This document shows positions 34,178-46,407 of a DNA stretch of 64,000 nt, in pieces (positions within the stretch are counted from its first letter, which is position 1; the number at the start of each line of letters is the position of its first letter). The position numbers and the translations under genes are program-made. The DNA is from Geosiphon pyriformis (taxonomy: Eukaryota; Glomeromycota; Glomeromycetes; Archaeosporales; Geosiphonaceae). The notes under the pieces are model-generated. The model was not told the origin of the DNA, made no database searches, and worked only from the letters and a program-made list of their open reading frames with translations. The DNA is taken from the NCBI GenBank assembly GCA_016748015.1, contig JAAOMT010000512.1:1374893-1438892 (forward strand), given 5' to 3'.

Positions 34178-35585
34178 TATAATCCTATTGAGAATGGCAC
34201 CACTAACAATCATTCAAAAGTGGCAGAATCAGAAATTATAGAGACAAATCATTTAGGATTTGCCAAATTCTTATTTCAATAGTACAGCTAACAATTAGGA
34301 CTAACCAACAACCATTATTCAGCAGAATCCACTTTTAACTTTTACATCAACAAAAAGATCACAAACTGTTTAAGAGGAATAGTTGACATTGAATTAGCAA
34401 GAAAAAACTTTTACACAAAATTATTTCAACACACCAACTTACCAAGAAACTACAGTTTCACACAAATTATCAGGGAAATCAATCAAACTATTAAAAGGTA
34501 CACCCAACAACAATTTTCTATCACATACACAGACAAAGGCAAAGAAAGATTGCAAACCCCAGCAGTAACACCCAAAACAATACAACCACCCACTTGAAAG
34601 AAAAACAGAGTTGAATCACCAACAAACCCATTATACCACTATACACTCGGAAGCACAATCAACATCATATCAACAGGCATGTCCACATTAACCACGACAT
34701 CCACATTTAGATGATTTTCATTTCAGAGTAAACAAAGGAAAAAAAATCTTCTAGGACTATATGGCACATATTTTGAAGAATTTAAGTTATGGTTGCCAAT
34801 GCCATCAGGACTTTGATCCCTGCCACCCCAACCAGATTTCAAAACCACAAGTCTCTGAAAAGTAACAAAATTGGAGAAAAAACAGAAAGAAGAGAAAGAA
34901 AAATCTGAATATCAAGAATTTACTTACCAAAACCTGATTCCAGAAAACCTGGAAATTAAAACCCCAAACTTTCAAACTCAGCAAAATCTAAACTTAGAAA
35001 ATCCAGAAATCGGAACTCCGAATATTCAAATACTGCCAAATTAAGACAATCCAAACCCTGAGTTAATTAATCAGCAAAACTTATCTTCAGTAATTATCAT
35101 TGATTAGCCACTAGTTAAACCAATCCAACTGCAACAAATACTACTACAACAATTACAACAGCTGCTTCAACAGCCGCAACAACAACTTTAACAACCAAAC
35201 TTGGATCCAAAAGCCTATGTTCTAATAGCAAAACTTGAGAAATTCACTGGTGAAAAAGACAATGCCCAAATATGGCTTAACGACGTTGAAAAAGCCATTG
35301 TGGCCAACAGATAGAATGACCCAAGAGCACTCCAAGCCATTTTTTATTTCTTATAGGATACCGCCAACTTATGATATCAAAGTTTAGTTGCCAAACTCCA
35401 AACATTCCAGGAATTTAAAATCACATTCTTAGGATACTTCAGTAATAATAATAGCATTAACCAATTGGCAAACACTTTCACCACCATTAAACAAGAAGAA
35501 AATGAAGCAGTCACTACTTACTTAAGACACTTTCACAAAAATTTGTGCCAAATTCAGACCATATAGGCTGATTATTTCACAGTGC

Positions 35586-36572
35586 TGTTACCAGATAAAA
35601 TTAGAGATATTATTTAGCATAAAATTACTCTTATAATTTCTATTATTAATTAGCACATATTATCATTTCAATTTACCATTTATTATATTATCAAAATATT
35701 CGAAATTATTATTTAATTAATAAATCAACTTGTACAGAACACAAATGTAACTTAATTGCGATGATCAATTATGCAATACCCCAAACTATGTAACATTTAA
35801 GAATTCGCTGAAATTTGTAGAAATTCCCCGAAATAATTGATAGTTTACTGAAATATTCAATAGTTCGCAGAAATAACTTGTAGTTCACCAAAATGTAGCT
35901 TTAGTTCAGTGAAATTGTAGAAAAAAAACAAAGTTCAAGTTCATAGAATAGAGTTATGACAAGTTGTATAAAAAAAGAGCTTCTCTCTTTGAGAAAATGT
36001 ATCTTACTTTTAGATTTAGTAATTAGAATCATTTCTATACACACAAAAACAAAATAAATATTAAATAAATTTGAAAAATCAAATTCTCAATTATTTTCCT
36101 TGAAATTAACCAATTTCTACCAACAGTTTGAAATTGACTAGCTACCAATTTCAGTAAACTGTTAAAGCACTTCCAGGCCTAGATCTGAAACAACTTCCAT
36201 AAATTATTTCACTTTGCTTTTACATTTTTTTTATTTTTATTTTTTTATTTTTCTTTTTATAAATCATTAGAGTAGCCTACAGACGAGAATTCCTGTAGAA
36301 GAGTTGACTTTCACAGTAAAATAACTACACATTTTAGTGAGCTTCCAGACAAGCAATTTCTGGAAAAGAGTTGATGTTTACTACAATGTAACTACACAAG
36401 TAACTGGCATGGAATTGGCCATTCCACTTATAAGCCCAGTAGTTCAAATTATAGAAGATAATTTGAAGATAAATTCAGTTACTGGAGGTTCAACCACATC
36501 CAAAAAATGTGAATTCATAACAAACAGGCATCAACAACATTTAAAAAAAGAGACCAAAAATCTCCGGTAACA
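35586..36572 (+). mobile_element. solo LTR of the GyC/GyD family
   Basis: 987 bp, TGTTACCAGATAAAATTAGA to CTCCGGTAACA, flanked on both sides by GTGC (35582-35585 and 36573-36576), a 4-bp target-site duplication. It is the plus-oriented relative of the LTRs at 42754-43705 and 62611-63573. No internal sequence remains, so a full element was lost, presumably by LTR-LTR recombination. It contains short 20-bp-scale repeats of the type ATAGTTTACTGAAATA (35805-35925). Confidence 0.93.
36400..36572 (+). other. conserved open frame inside the GyC-family LTR end
   Basis: The last part of the LTR stays open with MELAIPLISPVVQIIEDN, then SVTGGSTTSKKCEF, then KKETKNL, and stops at the TAA within the LTR terminal GGTAACA. 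The same frame is readable in the LTRs of GyC (reverse strand from 42930 to 42754) and GyD (62790 to 62611), with conservative changes (VTGKELAIPLISPAVQII; VTDRELAIPLISPAVQII). The conserved protein sequence in LTRs may mean a coding role (leader peptide) or only recent common origin. Confidence 0.45.
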
Positions 36573-37400
36573 GTGCCACAAATTCTAAATCAATTCATTA
36601 AAGACCTGTGTAGTAGCATCCTCCAACACATGCACCCAATGCATTCAATAGACCTTTAAGCCACAGTTACAAATGTTAAAAATTTTGAAGCCACTGAACT
36701 CAAAGCTAACCATGCTCAAGCCATTAATCTGGTAATAAATAGATCATCTAAATTGGATTCCAAATTGAAACAATTTAGTGATTCTATCAATCAGAAATTA
36801 GAGGAATACTTAGCTAACAATTGCACAATTTATCAACCACCACAATGATGCAACAATTCCGGAAATGCAAATCATTTCCAGAATCAATTGCATTCAACAT
36901 CTTTAATCAATCAACAATGACAGCAGGAGATGCATGCTTGCCACTATTGTGGTAAACAAGAATATTTACAGTTTGAATGCTGTAAATGGCTAAATGAACA
37001 AAGATCAGGCCATCAGTATTGAAACTCTGATTGCCAACTACAAACTCAGAATTATGTCAGTAATCAATTACCAAAAATATATTAACCAAATTATCTACCT
37101 ATGACACCACAGCCAATCTATCAACCACCAATTTATCAGCCAACAACACTCATCATTTATCAGCCACAGTCTCAGATAATTTATTAGCTCCAACAAATTC
37201 AAGCACTACCACAGAACTTACCTTAAAATAGAACCCAAAGACCAAGACTGACACAATAAAGCTGGAGATTGTTGATGATCATCTATCAACCAATTCTCAG
37301 TTCCTCGAACCAGCCATCAAGATCTCGACAATAGAATCCAGGCACTGGGAACTCTCAAAACCCAAATTCCCAACACTATTTAAGTCTTCTGGTCTTCCCA

Positions 37401-37723
37401 GAAAACACCCAACCCAATAACCTAGAAACCAATTAACAACTAACCTTTACCAGTAACATTCCACTAGCTACCATCACCAAGAACAAATTACTGAATGCCA
37501 TCTTCCCATTTGAACTCAAAAAACTGTCGATCATACCGTTATTTAGTGGAGCCACTCTAGAAGAAAAACTTATTATCACCATGTACACTGATGCCAAAGT
37601 TAATGGCCACTTTATCAAACAGATCCTAGACAGTGGATCAGCTGGTAACATCATTACAAAACAACTTATGAACCAATTAGGTTATCAAGTTGATCACACT
37701 GCTAGTGCCAGGATTATAACCAC
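37401..37723 (+). pseudogene. GyA protease, N-terminal part
   Basis: Contains FPFELKKLSIIPLFSGATLE and the retropepsin active site LDSGSAGNIITKQLMNQLG, then ends ARIIT where GyB is inserted. The remainder resumes at 57458. Together they match the protease of GyB at 40970-41275. Confidence 0.85.
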
Positions 37724-38571
37724 TGTTACTCATAAAAATATAGGGAATATATATTAGCATAGTTATTAACCAATCAGAAGTAGACATAGTAAAATGTGGA
37801 ATTTCAGAATTCCTTTCAAGAATTGCAAGATTTCAGGAATTACAAGATTTTCACAAGGAATCACAGGATTTCAGAATTCCAAGATTTTTTTCAAAGAAAT
37901 TGCAAGATTCCAGAAATCTCAGGATTCTTGTTGTGAAGAATTGAGGAATTGAGGAATCTTATAGCAGTAGAATTAGAAGCTAAAAAGACAGACCTCTAAG
38001 TTTAGATTTCATTTAGACAACCTTCCAAACACAATAAATAACTATTTGGTATCTCAAACTTAATTCCACTATTAACACTCTATGTTGATAGTAATTGATA
38101 ATTAAACACATTGGAACAATAGCTCTTGATCATGACTATTGACAAGATACTGACTTGCAAAATCATCTTGGCTTATTTATGATTTTCTTTTATTTCTTTT
38201 CTTTATTTTATTTTGATTTTATTGTTGTGCACTAATTGGTTGAATAAAGTGCTAGATTACTGATGTCAGAAATTGCTTGGTAAAAAACCCCTGCGAGAGG
38301 GTAGGACATGTACAAAAGATACAGAATACTTACCAGAGGATTGCTGGCCATTACGCTGAGAAAAGAATTGACAGAATTGTGATTCTGGGAAGCTACAGAT
38401 AAAACAACTATTGAATCTCTGTCCATTATACAAAAAACTTAATCTGAAACCTTCAGATACAAAACCTTTAGATACAAAACCTTCAAATTAATAATATCAA
38501 TGCAAATAACTTTTAGCACCAAGTTACAGGTTTGTTATTTAATTTAACACCCTAAATAATCACTTGTAACA
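37724..38571 (+). repeat. GyB 5' LTR
   Basis: 848 bp, TGTTACTCATAAAAATATAG to CTTGTAACA. At 37795-37935 it has imperfect tandem units around GGAATTGCAAGATTTCAG, more copies than in the 3' LTR. Confidence 0.93.
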
Positions 38572-38573
38572 TT

Positions 38574-38590
38574 TGGTGCTCCCTGTGAGG
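38574..38590 (+). promoter_or_regulatory. GyB primer-binding site
   Basis: TGGTGCTCCCTGTGAGG begins two bases after the LTR; it pairs in type with a tRNA 3' end (CCA). The same site is seen in GyA. Confidence 0.7.
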
Positions 38591-40645
38591 TATAATCCTA
38601 CAGAGAACCAGCACCAACAACCCCATCCAAAAGTGGCAAAATCAGAAAACATTGGAGCAAACTATCTAGGATTCACAAAATTCTTATTTCAACATTACTG
38701 TCAACATTTGGGATTAATCCATAATTACATATTAGCAGAATCAGCTTTCAATTTCTACGTTAATGAAAGAATTGCCTATCTATTAAGAACATTTGTGAAT
38801 ATTGAATCAGTAAGAGAAACTTTTTACAATGAATTAATTCAAAACACCAGCCTATCCACAAATCATAATTTCACATCTATCATTACTGAGATCAACAAAG
38901 AAATTGAACACCATATACAACAAAGATACCCAATTACTTACACAAGTAAAAGCAAAGAAAAACTACAAACACCAGCAGTAACATCTCAAAGGATACAACC
39001 ATCCACTTGGAAAAAAACTAGAGTTGAGTCTTCAAACAATCCATCTTACCACTATACTCCTGGAAGTGCCATCAATATATCATCAACAGACGCATCTACA
39101 TCAAACACAACATTAGCATTTGAACGTTTCTTATTTTAAAATAAACAAAGAAAAGAGGATCTACTAGAACCATACAGTGAGTATTTTAAAGGATTTAAAT
39201 CTTGATTACCGATGTTATCAGGATTTCAATCACTGTCATCTCAACCAAATTTTGTAATCGCGAGTCCTTGGGAAATTACTGAATTGGAAGGAGAACAAGA
39301 AGTAGAAAAGAAAGAAAAATCTGAGGATCAAGAATTTACTTACCAAAACCCAATCTTAGAAAACCCAGAAATTGAAACCCTAAACTTTTAAACCCAGCCC
39401 AATTTAGACAATTCAGAAAATAACACTCTAAATATTCAAACCCCACCAAATCAGAACAATCCAAACCCCAAAGTAATTAATCAACACTTACTTCCAGTTA
39501 TCGTCATCGACCAATCACTCATTGAACCAATTGGCCAGCCCATTCAACTACCGAATCAACAAAATCAACAACCATCACCAGTACTGTCCCAACAACAACA
39601 ATAACTTCTACTACCACAGCAACAACAAATAGCTTATGCACCCATTGCAAAACTCAACAAATTCAATAGTAAAGAAGATGACGTCCAAGTCTGGTTAAAT
39701 GACATGGCCAAAGCCATTACAGCCAATAATTGGGATGATGCTAGAGCAATGCAAGCAATCTCTTATTTTCTCCAGAATACCACTAATGCATGGTATCAAA
39801 GCCTTGCTATCAAACCCCAAAATTTTAATGGATTCAAAACTGAATTCTTGCAGTACTTTAGTAACAATAATAGTATCAACAAATTAGCCAACACCTTTAC
39901 AACTATCAGACAAGGAGACACTGAAGCAGTCACTACCTACTTGGGATGCTTCCATAGAAATCTATGCCAAATACAAGCCATTCAAGCTGACTATTTTACA
40001 GTGCCACAGATTTTAAATCAATTTATTAGAGGATTGCGCAGTAGCATCCTACAACGAGTACGTTTAATGCACCCAGTGGACCTTCCAATTACAGTCACAT
40101 ACATCAGAGATTTTGAAGCAGCTGAACTAGAAGCTAATCATGCTCAAGCTGTGAATCTAGCAATGAATGGATCATCTGAATTGGATTCCAAATTGAAGTA
40201 ATTTAGTAATTCAATTAATCAGAAATTAGAGGGATACTTAGCTGACAATCACATGATTTATCAACCTCCTCAACAGTGTAACAATTAGGAAAACGCAAAT
40301 TGTTTCCAAAATCAGTCACGTTTATTGTTATCATCCAATTAGTCATGGCAGCCAGAGATGCATATCTGCCACAACTGTGGTAAACAAGGACACATCAGAG
40401 CCAACTGCCATACTTATAGCAATCTATGACTGGAAAATCAATATAAAAACCCCAATCGCAGGTTCCAGACTCCGAACCATCACCTAAATCAAGACCAATA
40501 CCAATCCACTTACCTGCCTATAATGCACCAACTAATTTATCAACTGCCAGTTTATCAACTGCCATCACAAGCAATTTATCAGGTGCAGTCACAAGTAATA
40601 TATTAACCACAGCTACCAGCAATCTATCAAACACTCACCATTTAA
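38591..40645 (+). pseudogene. GyB gag (broken)
   Basis: The first 188 codons are open (38573-39139) and hold an N-terminal domain (FTKFLFQHYCQHLG, YILAESAFNFYVNERIAYLL) not typical of gag cores. A Pro/Gln-rich linker follows, then the gag core at 39640-40200 (KLNKFNSKEDDVQVWLNDMA, FLQNTTNAWYQSL, YFSNNNSINKLA). The intact CCHC knuckle CHNCGKQGHIRANC lies near 40370. Stops at 39137, 39199, 39391 and others fall at expected Gln or Trp codons. It would be the particle-forming protein. Confidence 0.85.
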
Positions 40646-41640
40646 ATGTCATCAGTAAACCCAGCTCAAATGACATTAGGGAACCCAAAATTGAGGATCA
40701 CCCAAAACTGGAGATTGGTGATGGTTGTCCACCAACTAATCCCCAGCTCATCAACCTCACCATCAGGGTTGCAATCTCAGAATTCAGGCACCAGTCACAC
40801 CCAGAACCCAAATTTCCAGAACTATTTAAGTCTTATAGTGACCCCAAAAGACACCAAACCCAATCATCCAGAAAACAACCAACAACCACCACTCATCAGC
40901 AACATTCTATCAGCAATATTTACCAAAAACAAAACTCTTGCTGCCATCTTTCCTTTTGAATTAGAGGAAACTGTCAACCCACTGTTGTTCAGTGGAGCAG
41001 CACTTGAGAAAAAACCCATTACTGTGATGTACACTGATGCGAAAGTTAATGGGCACTCCATCAAACTGATCCTAGATAGTGGATCAGCTGGCAGCATCAT
41101 CACAAAACAACTCATGAACCAATTAGGTTGCCAAGTTGATTGCGCTGCCAGTGCAAGAATTATCATTGCTGATAGAGCTACCAAAACTCCAATTGGCAAA
41201 ATAGATGACTTCCCCATCGAAATCAATGGTATCACAATACCCATCAAAGTTCTGGTGATGAAAGCCACTTAGTATCAAGCACTTATTGGCAATGATTGGT
41301 TATCCAAAACCAATACAATACTCAACAAGACCACCCAAGAACTCCAACTCAGCCAAAATGACTGACACACACGAGTCTCAGCAACATGTGGCTATTTCAA
41401 ACTCAGCAATGTCAGAACAACAACACCACTTATTGAATTTGAGAAGGAAGAAAACAAACCAATATGGGAAGTGTATTAAGTATTATGGGCCGATGTCGAC
41501 CACAATGAACTGCTATCAATACTTTCCTGAGACAATAATGACAACGAGAAAAAAAAACAAAGAGCAGAACTTATCTGGAAAACAGATAACCTGACTTGGA
41601 CCAATAATGACAAACTGACATCAAGCTAAAAATGGGAAGA
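40646..41640 (+). pseudogene. GyB aspartic protease
   Basis: 208 open codons (40646-41272) end in the retropepsin: FPFELEETVNPLLFSGAALE, MYTDAKVNGHSIKLILDSGS at about 41030-41090 (catalytic Asp in DSG), TKQLMNQLGC, GKIDDFPIEINGITIPIKVL. After a TAG at 41270 (expected Gln) the second conserved stretch NDWLSKTN follows in the same frame. It would process the polyprotein. Confidence 0.85.
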
Positions 41641-41744
41641 AAGCAAAGAAAACAATAAAGGGAAGGGAAAAGAAGAAGAAACAACACTTACTGACACCTC
41701 TATTCATAACTTACACACCTATCCATCACCACCAACTAATTATC

Positions 41745-42395
41745 ATTGACCAAAGCTAATATGTGTCGATTGCGGCAAGAAATTGTTGTCAATTGGCGCA
41801 TGCTGTGGTGACAATGAAGAATATTCAATGGCCACCAGATTCTACTGCCACACATGCATCATAGAGTGCTTTGGATGACCGAAACAACAAGAAAAGTGGA
41901 ACAATCAACCATGTCTCACATGTAGAACTATTTTATCTGATGAAGAAATATAGAATGACATTTTGGGCAGGGAGGAACATGTGATGAGACATACCAGTAC
42001 ACTATCTTGATAAACAACTGGGTATGCAAGAGAACACTAATTGATGACACATGGAAAAGAGCACTATAACAATTGAAAAAATATCCCCATGATGAACATG
42101 AACTTTGGAGAATGGCATATGCAAAAGTAGAAGGCATGACAACCAGCGAATTACTGGAAATAAAAAACAATCTTTTATCTTTTTCTGAAACCGAATACAT
42201 CCAAACTTCCAACATCTTTGGTAACATTGAGGATGACCTAAAAAAATTCCACAAACATTACCAGCAATTAGCATCCACAATAGAAAAGCAAAAACAATGC
42301 TTGGAAAAAATAAACACTCAATTATGTGACCACTGTTTAATTCCATGTGACTTCCAATATTGTAATGAGTGTGACCTTATTTACAATCCATCACC
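41745..42395 (+). pseudogene. GyB cysteine-rich zinc-finger-like module
   Basis: Between protease and dUTPase. The first cluster has CVDCGKKLLSIGACCGDNEE, then FYCHTCIIECFG, then KWNNQPCLTC (41755-41930). That makes four CxxC-type pairs spaced as in a RING-like or double zinc-ribbon fold. A helical segment (42073-42330) follows, then a second cluster LCDHCLIPCDFQYCNEC at about 42320-42370. GyA and GyC hold the same two clusters with the Cys kept although surrounding residues differ. Stops at 41877, 41950 and 42008 break it here. Function unknown; nucleic-acid binding or ubiquitin-ligase-like roles are possible but unproven. Confidence 0.7.
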
Positions 42396-42559
42396 ACACA
42401 TGATCTACATAATCTCAGAGAAAGAGAAACCAATCAGCAGCTGTGCATTAGAATCAGAATTGATTTTTAATCCCAATTCAAACTCCGACAATAATAACAA
42501 CAAAAACACTGGTTTCAGTTTCATCCAATATGGTGATAACAATGACAACAATTCCAACT

Positions 42560-42753
42560 CAGATTTAAATCCTGATCCAGACTATGAACAATATATTGCA
42601 CTCCCTGATCTCGCCAAGAAACAGGAACTTAAATGGTTCAGTAATAATAATAAAGGTATTATGCCAGAATAGGCACATGATACCGATGTTAGGTTTGATC
42701 TGAGATATCCAAGAAAAGAGGCCATCCAATTGGAACCACATTCACATATCTGC
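42560..42753 (+). pseudogene. GyB dUTPase, N-terminal part
   Basis: DLAKKQELKWFSNNNKGIMP leads into dUTPase motif 1 (VRFDLRYPRKEA, family pattern AGFDLRYPG as in GyA). The frame stops at the insertion of GyC after codons for HSHIC. It resumes at 52397 with IDLKIALEILATT. Confidence 0.75.
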
Positions 42754-43705
42754 TGTTACCAGAGGTTTTTGGTCTCTTTTCTGTAATGTTGTTGATACTT
42801 ATTTGCTGTGAATTCATGTTTTCTGGATGTGGTTGAACCTCCAGTAACTGAATTTATCTTCAAATTATCTCCTATAATTTGAACTGCTGGACTTATAAGT
42901 GGAATGGCCAATTCTTTGCCAGTTACTTTATGTAGTTACATTGTAGTAAATGTCAACTCTTTCCCAGGAATTGCTCATCTAGAAGCTTACTAAAAATGTG
43001 TAGTTACTTTGCTGTGAAAGTCAATTCTTCTACAGGAATCTCATCTGCAAGCTATCTTAATGATTGTAATAAGAAAAATAAAAGAAAATAAAAGAAATGT
43101 AAAAGAAATAGAATTTTGTCAAGGGAAACGTTTTCTATTTAGGCCTGGAGTTACTAACAGTTTACTGAAATTGGTAGCTAATCAATTTCGAAATGTTAGT
43201 TGGGTTTTGGGGATTTTCTAAGTACAATAATTAAAGAATTTGGTTTTTCGAATTATTTGATATTTATTTTTTTTTGTGTGTATAGCAACAGTTTTAAGAG
43301 ATAAATCTAAAGTAAGATACATTTTCTCGAAGAGAGAAGCTCTTTTTTTATACAACTTGTCATAACACTATTCTATGAACTTGAACTTTGCTATTTTCTA
43401 CAATTTTGCTGAACTAAAGATACATTTCGGCGAACTACAAGTTATTTCTGCAAACTATTAGATATTTCAGTGAACTATCAATTATTTCGGCAAATTTCTA
43501 TAAATTTCGGCAAACTTTTGAATATTACATAGTTTGGGGTATTGCATGATTGATTATCACAATTAAGTTACATTTGTGTTGTGTACAATTTGGGTTATTA
43601 ATTAAATGATAATTTCGGACATTCTTTGCTAATATATGCTAATTAATAATAGGAATTATGAGATAGTTTCATGCTAAATGATATCTCTAATTTCGTCTGG
43701 TAACA
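42754..43705 (-). repeat. GyC 3' LTR
   Basis: 952 bp. It matches the visible part of the 5' LTR (51887-52396) and the solo LTR at 35586-36572. It has an AT-rich region with short repeats around GAACTACAAGTTATTTC (43380-43520). Confidence 0.93.
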
Positions 43706-44393
43706 TAACCTCCTCCTCAAGACTGAGCTCCATCAATGTCCAAGTACTGTTTGTTATTTCCAGATAATAATCCAAAATTATTGAAGAAATTTGGTCTGAA
43801 AATTGTTGAAATTTCAGTTCTGTGAGCTTTCCAATGTATTGAATCTTCAAAGGTTGAAAAATTGGGTTTTGTAGTACATTTTCACAGGTGTGAAATAAGT
43901 CATAAAGTCTAAGAGCAGCTCTAAGCCTATAGCGACTGTTTGTTAATCCAGTTGTTGTCTTGAATTCGTTGTGGAGTTGTTTCTGAATAGCTTCTTTTAT
44001 GAGGTTTGCTGTTGTAAGTTCCAGTTTCCGTTCGTAGAGTGTTTTTCCAATGTGAAAATATCTATAGATTGGAGGATATTCAATGTTTTTCTCATTGAGA
44101 CGCAGTTGAAGTTTTTGTTAACTTGTAACATTTGGTGGAATACTAATTGGAGTGAGCATTAGGTTTTCTCTTAAAGCAAGCTTTAAAAGTTCTGGCAGGT
44201 GAATTCCAGTATAACTTCTTGTGTTCTTTTTATACGGGTGATATTTTCGTGAATTTGGGGCTAAATTTGTAACTACTTCTGTTTGGGTATAATTTATGTG
44301 GTTTCCAGTAACAGTAATGGATAATTCGGGTATTGTTTTTAAAGCTAACATTAGTTTTTGGAATAATTGTTGAATGTTTTAAGGAATAGTCAT
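43690..44393 (-). pseudogene. GyC ORF3, accessory ORF overlapping the 3' LTR
   Basis: ATG at 44393, then QNIQ-type start (IQQLFQKLMLALKTIPELSI, TVTGNHINYTQ), a basic middle, and a long helical C-terminal half: YRYFHIGKTLYERKLELTTA, YRLRAALRLYDLFHTCENVL, KLTELKFQQFSDQISSIILD. It ends in LEEEVMLPDE, where the polypurine tract codes for the Glu run and the frame enters the LTR. Only two stops are seen (TAA at the fifth codon and near 44115, both at expected Gln). GyD carries a nearly identical open copy. No transmembrane segment. Function unknown. Confidence 0.72.
43706..43718 (-). promoter_or_regulatory. GyC polypurine tract
   Basis: On the minus strand GAGGAGGAGGTTA lies directly before the LTR start TGTTACC. 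Confidence 0.75.
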
Positions 44394-44507
44394 TATAAGC
44401 ACTTGAAAAAATAAAAATTTATTTTTGGTTTATGGGTTTTTATGTTATTTTTGTTTTGTTTTTGTGAGATTGTTCTAAATTATAAGAGAATAACTAGTAA
44501 AATTAAA

Positions 44508-45857
44508 TTAAGTGTTCAGGTTGGAAGATTGTTCAATGACAACTATTGGTTCTAAGTTTCGGAGAATATCTTCGGGACTGATTAAAGAGGAATGTGTACC
44601 AATTTGTGGAATTAATAATTCAGGATTGTTTCTGGAATGATAGTGTTTCAAACGATCTTTATGTGCAACTTTTGCTAAGATTTTGTCATCAAGTCTTAGC
44701 TTGTATGATCCATTGCCTAGGACTTTATGGATAAAGAATGGTCTATCCCATTTATTTTCAAATTTTCCACTCCATTGTTTTTCAGCTTTAGTTCTGTGTA
44801 AGAGAACTTTGTTTCCAATTTTGAATTTATTAATGACTGAAGGCAATTTGTCATCATGCCGTTCTTTTTGTTGAGCTTGGGAGTGTTCAATATGGGTGGC
44901 TGCTATTTGTCATTTTCCTTCCAATGTGTTAAGCAGAGTGTAGGCTCTTCGCTGAAGCATTTTTTGGAAATTGTTTTAATCGATCGGTTGTGCTGGATAT
45001 GTTTCCACTGTGAAACTAATTGGTAATATTGTCATCCTTCCATAAGTTAAATCAAATGGTGTGTGTTTCGTGGTATTTTGTTTTAATGTCCTATATGCTA
45101 GTAACACTGATGGAATAAAGAGATCCCATTCTTGCCCAAAATTGGTTGAGACTTTGGCTAATGACTCACACAATGTTCTGTTAAAACGTTCCACAAATCC
45201 GTTTGTTTGTGGATGGTAGGGCAAAGACAGAGGTCTTTTGACACTGAATCATTCACAAATTTTTTGTATCAGGTTGTTCACAAAGTATGTTCCCTGATCA
45301 GATAAAAGTTCAATTGAACATCCATGTCTACAAATGATGTCTTTATAGATGAAATTTGCTACTGATTTTGCATCTGCTCATTGAATGGCTCTGGCTTCAG
45401 GCCATTTAGTAAGATAGTCTACAGCTACTGCAATATAACAGTTTTCTTAAGTGGTAATAGATAGTGGTCCGACTAAATTGATACCAACTCTGTCAAAAGG
45501 CTGTCCAACTTTGATTGGATTTAAAAGTTCTGTAGGGCAAGTTTCTCCTCTTCTTTGACAACTATCACAAGATTCGACATATTTGTGAATGTCTTTTCTC
45601 ATTCAAGGCCAAAAGTAGTATTCTAGTGTTCTTTGGGTGGTGCTATCTTTTCCAAAGTGTGCTGATAAAGGATCTGAATGCATATTGTATAAAATAGTCT
45701 CTTTTTTCTGTTTTTGTATTAATCTGAGTAGTTTGGTTGGGTTTTTGAAATTTCGATAATAGATAATGTTGTTGTGTAGAAAATATTGTTTGGCTTGTTG
45801 TTGTAACTGATGTTTTTTGTTTGGAGACCAATCTGTTGGGATTGTTAATGTCTCCAA
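44508..45857 (-). pseudogene. GyC integrase
   Basis: HHCC zinc finger (MHSDPLSAHFG, YYFWP, CDSCQRRGE). The catalytic core has GINLVGPL where GIDLVGPL is expected, so the first Asp is Asn by one G-to-A change, then LLSDQGTYFV (second Asp) and NGFVERFNRTL (Glu). Downstream are FIPSVLLAYRTLKQNTTKHT and a C-terminal domain (KIGNKVLLHRTKAEKQWSGK, NGSYKLRLDD). In-frame stops near 45602, 45445, 45378, 45250 and 44975. No chromodomain. The 82-codon and 112-codon open pieces are fragments of this gene. Confidence 0.88.
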
Positions 45858-45949
45858 ATATTGTTTGAGATTGTTGTAGTTTTCAGGGTTTATTGTTTGT
45901 TGTTTTGATGCTGTTAATTCAAATGGATGTTGGTTTTGTTTTCTAATTT

Positions 45950-46405
45950 TGCCTTATTCTTGAGAGACAATCAATGTTGGTGTGGAGTTTTTCTAGTTTG
46001 TGGTGTATGATGTATTGGTAATTAGCTAAAAATCCTGTCCATCAGGTTTGTTTTGTGTTCAGCTGGGTGTTTTTGTTTTGCAGCCATTTAAGTCCAATAT
46101 TATCAGTGATAATATCGAATTCTTTGGGTCTGAAGTAAAGGTTGAAGTGATGTAGGGCCCAGATTACTGCTGCGGTTTCTAATTCTGTTGTGGAGTAGTT
46201 CTTTTCGGCTGGCTTTAATGTTCTACTAGCATAAGCAATTACTCGCTCATTTCTATTGTCATCTAACTGTGATAGAATGGCACCAAAGGCAGTATAAGAG
46301 GCGTCAGTTGCTAATCGGAATCGGTTGCTGAAATCTGGGTAGGCGAGGATTGGAGCTGTTGTGAGTTTTTTCTTAAGTATCTCAAAGGCATTTTGGTGTT
46401 TTTCT
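45950..46405 (-). pseudogene. GyC RNase H
   Basis: After the TAG near 46408: RLATDASYTAFGAILSQLDD (first Asp), VIAYASRTLKPAEKNYSTTE (Glu), FDIITDNIGLKWLQNKN (Asp), closing with NIDCLSRIRQN. All three central acidic residues are present. Two stops lie near the C-terminal end. Confidence 0.82.
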
Positions 46406-46407
46406 GT

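Larger units (their letters stand above)
34180..37400 (+). pseudogene. GyA gag (decayed, holds a solo LTR)
   Basis: Parallel to the GyB gag but dense in stops. Recognisable pieces are the N-terminal domain (34200-34700), the gag core (KFTGEKDNAQIWLNDVEKAI near 35240; NSINQLANTFTTIKQEENEA near 35455), then after the solo LTR the continuation VPQILNQFIKDLCSSILQ (36576 on). The zinc knuckle near 36930 reads CHYCGKQEYLQFEC; the His of the CCHC is Tyr, a single C-to-T change against the GyB knuckle. Skipping the solo LTR restores the frame at codon GTG|CCA. Non-functional. Confidence 0.8.
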
